8,290 nt of DNA from Verrucomicrobiota bacterium (GTDB taxonomy: Bacteria > Verrucomicrobiota > Verrucomicrobiia > Verrucomicrobiales > Verrucomicrobiaceae). Positions 7,618 through 8,290 of the stretch are shown here, one piece after another (the stretch's first letter is position 1; the number at the start of each line of letters is the position of its first letter). The position numbers were made by a program, and so were the translations under genes. The notes below the pieces were generated by a model. That model saw nothing but the letters and a program-made list of their open reading frames with translations, was not told where the DNA came from and ran no database searches. The stretch is from assembly GCA_021413535.1 (NCBI GenBank), contig JAIOQF010000233.1:1-8290 (forward strand), read 5' to 3'.

Positions 7618-7638
7618 AGCCGCCGAACGTTCGCGGCT
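7618..7638. repeat. 21-bp near-perfect inverted repeat in the divergent promoter region
   Basis: AGCCG at 7618-7622 pairs with CGGCT at 7634-7638, and inside these lies the palindrome CGAACGTTCG (7624-7633), with one unpaired C at 7623. The site sits between the divergent GNAT and patatin genes, 40 bases from the GNAT start. It could be an operator for a dimeric regulator or the base of an RNA hairpin. I know of no regulator with exactly this site. Confidence 0.4.
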
Positions 7639-7658
7639 TCTATTTTCGAGTTTGCATG

Positions 7659-7688
7659 AACGGGACGCCCGCAGCTAATGTTCCCGTT
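7659..7688. repeat. Inverted repeat AACGGGA-N16-TCCCGTT before the patatin gene
   Basis: Two perfect 7-base arms (7659-7665 and 7682-7688) are separated by 16 bases. They lie just upstream of the patatin ATG at 7711 and span a second in-frame ATG at 7678. In RNA this would form a stem near the translation start; in DNA it could be a spaced operator. No T-run follows, so it is not an intrinsic terminator. Confidence 0.35.
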
Positions 7689-7710
7689 GTTCAAGCTCGT
7701 GCCAGCCGTC

Positions 7711-8290
7711 ATGGAAAAAGCGTCCACCCTGCCAGATCAATCCCCTGCTCCACAGAAGTCGGAACCTTGTTCGGCGGAGAAGCACCCTTATCGCGTCATC
7801 TCATTTCCCGGCGCGGGCCTGGATACGGTCATGCAAATGGGCGTCGTGCATGCGCTCCTGGTGACGCGTCGCAAAGCGCCGGATATGGCGGCGGGCATTT
7901 CCGTGGGCGCCATCACTGCGACGGCATTGGGAGAGGTGCTGCTGGCTGACGCGGGCGCCAATGCCACCACCGTTGATGACGAAGAAGTGCGCGGTGCACG
8001 ATTCAGCACGCTGCTGGAAGCTTTTCGCAACGCGCCTTCGACCATCCTCAAAGGTTTTTTTCCCGATCCGCTGGAAACGAATTCCGCTCACGCGCTCAAG
8101 CCCGTCGAGCTGCCGCGTCATTTCAAAGAGGAGCGCGACAGCCGCGAAGATTCCGTGGCCAGTCGCACGGGATTGATCCGCTTGTTCAATCATCTGCTTC
8201 AGGTGCGACTGAGCGTGAAAGTGATCACGCAACTGGTCAGAGCTCTGCTGGGATGGAACGCCGCAGGCTCGATGTCTTTCACGCAATGCT
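7711..8290 (+). CDS. Patatin-like phospholipase, N-terminal 193 residues (cut by window end)
   Basis: The reading frame stays open to the right edge, so the gene is truncated by the window. A polar leader of about 26 residues precedes YRVISFPGAGLDTVMQMGVVHALL, the first strand, oxyanion loop and helix of the patatin fold. PDMAAGISVGAITATALGE (57-75) carries the nucleophile elbow GISVG with Ser64. The matching catalytic Asp lies beyond the window. Patatins hydrolyse acyl ester bonds of phospholipids or other lipids with a Ser-Asp dyad. The oxyanion loop is GAGLDT rather than the usual Gly-rich loop with Arg or Lys, so activity or specificity may differ. Residues 76-193 contain charged, helix-prone segments. 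No signal peptide is evident, so a cytoplasmic or membrane-associated place is likely. The ATG at 7711 is chosen; an in-frame ATG at 7678 would add MFPLFKLVPAV. Neither has a Shine-Dalgarno sequence. Confidence 0.85.
   Translation, partial: MEKASTLPDQSPAPQKSEPCSAEKHPYRVISFPGAGLDTVMQMGVVHALLVTRRKAPDMAAGISVGAITATALGEVLLADAGANATTVDDEEVRGARFSTLLEAFRNAPSTILKGFFPDPLETNSAHALKPVELPRHFKEERDSREDSVASRTGLIRLFNHLLQVRLSVKVITQLVRALLGWNAAGSMSFTQC

Noticed and set aside
7624..7633. CGAACGTTCG as a LexA (SOS) box
   Set aside because: The Gram-positive-type box needs four bases between CGAAC and GTTCG; here there are none, and no SOS gene is adjacent.
7581..7949. Plus-strand open frame running from the divergent gap into the patatin region
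   Set aside because: It is in a different frame from the patatin motifs and its product is not protein-like.
7801..8286. Minus-strand open frame of 161 codons at the right edge
   Set aside because: The plus strand here encodes the patatin with its GISVG elbow; the antisense frame has no domain signal.

Overview
The window carries seven protein-coding genes, one of them cut by the right edge, plus a possible gene tail at the left edge. Protein features and style suggest a Gram-negative, lipoprotein-rich environmental bacterium. Several traits recall Verrucomicrobiota: large lipoprotein alpha/beta hydrolases, a DUF4105 protein, moderately high GC, and starts with almost no Shine-Dalgarno sequence. 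That assignment is an inference from style, not from a marker gene. I see no rRNA, tRNA, insertion sequence, CRISPR array, integrase or phage gene.

Left part (1-3460, + strand). A 25-codon open tail at 3-77 may end a gene that begins outside the window. An AT-richer leader then precedes a 549-residue lipoprotein with a complete alpha/beta-hydrolase triad (235-1884). A gap of about 250 bases follows, holding a perfect 18-bp inverted repeat (GTTGCA-N6-TGCAAC). Next is an unrecognised protein with an N-terminal membrane anchor and a helical body (2136-3383).

Right part (3461-7578, - strand). Four genes read leftward in the order GNAT acetyltransferase, protein-L-isoaspartate methyltransferase (pcm), DUF4105 membrane protein, and a second lipoprotein alpha/beta hydrolase of 620 residues. 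Gaps are 16, 11 and 56 bases, so the first three look like an operon; the last gene may belong to it or have its own promoter. The 620-residue hydrolase is a diverged paralogue of the 549-residue one, so the pair sits in opposite orientation around the membrane-anchored protein.

Right edge (7579-8290). A 132-base divergent intergenic region with two inverted repeats separates the leftward operon from a rightward patatin-like phospholipase. The patatin gene continues past the window; its nucleophile elbow is visible but the catalytic Asp is not.

Taken together, three predicted serine hydrolases of two unrelated folds, probably acting on lipids or esters, and a DUF4105 membrane protein with conserved His and Cys sit beside a protein-repair enzyme. 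A cell-envelope lipid or ester theme is plausible, but nothing here proves a shared pathway. The strongest leads are the inverted hydrolase pair, the unusual oxyanion loop of the patatin, and the inverted repeats in the two regulatory gaps.
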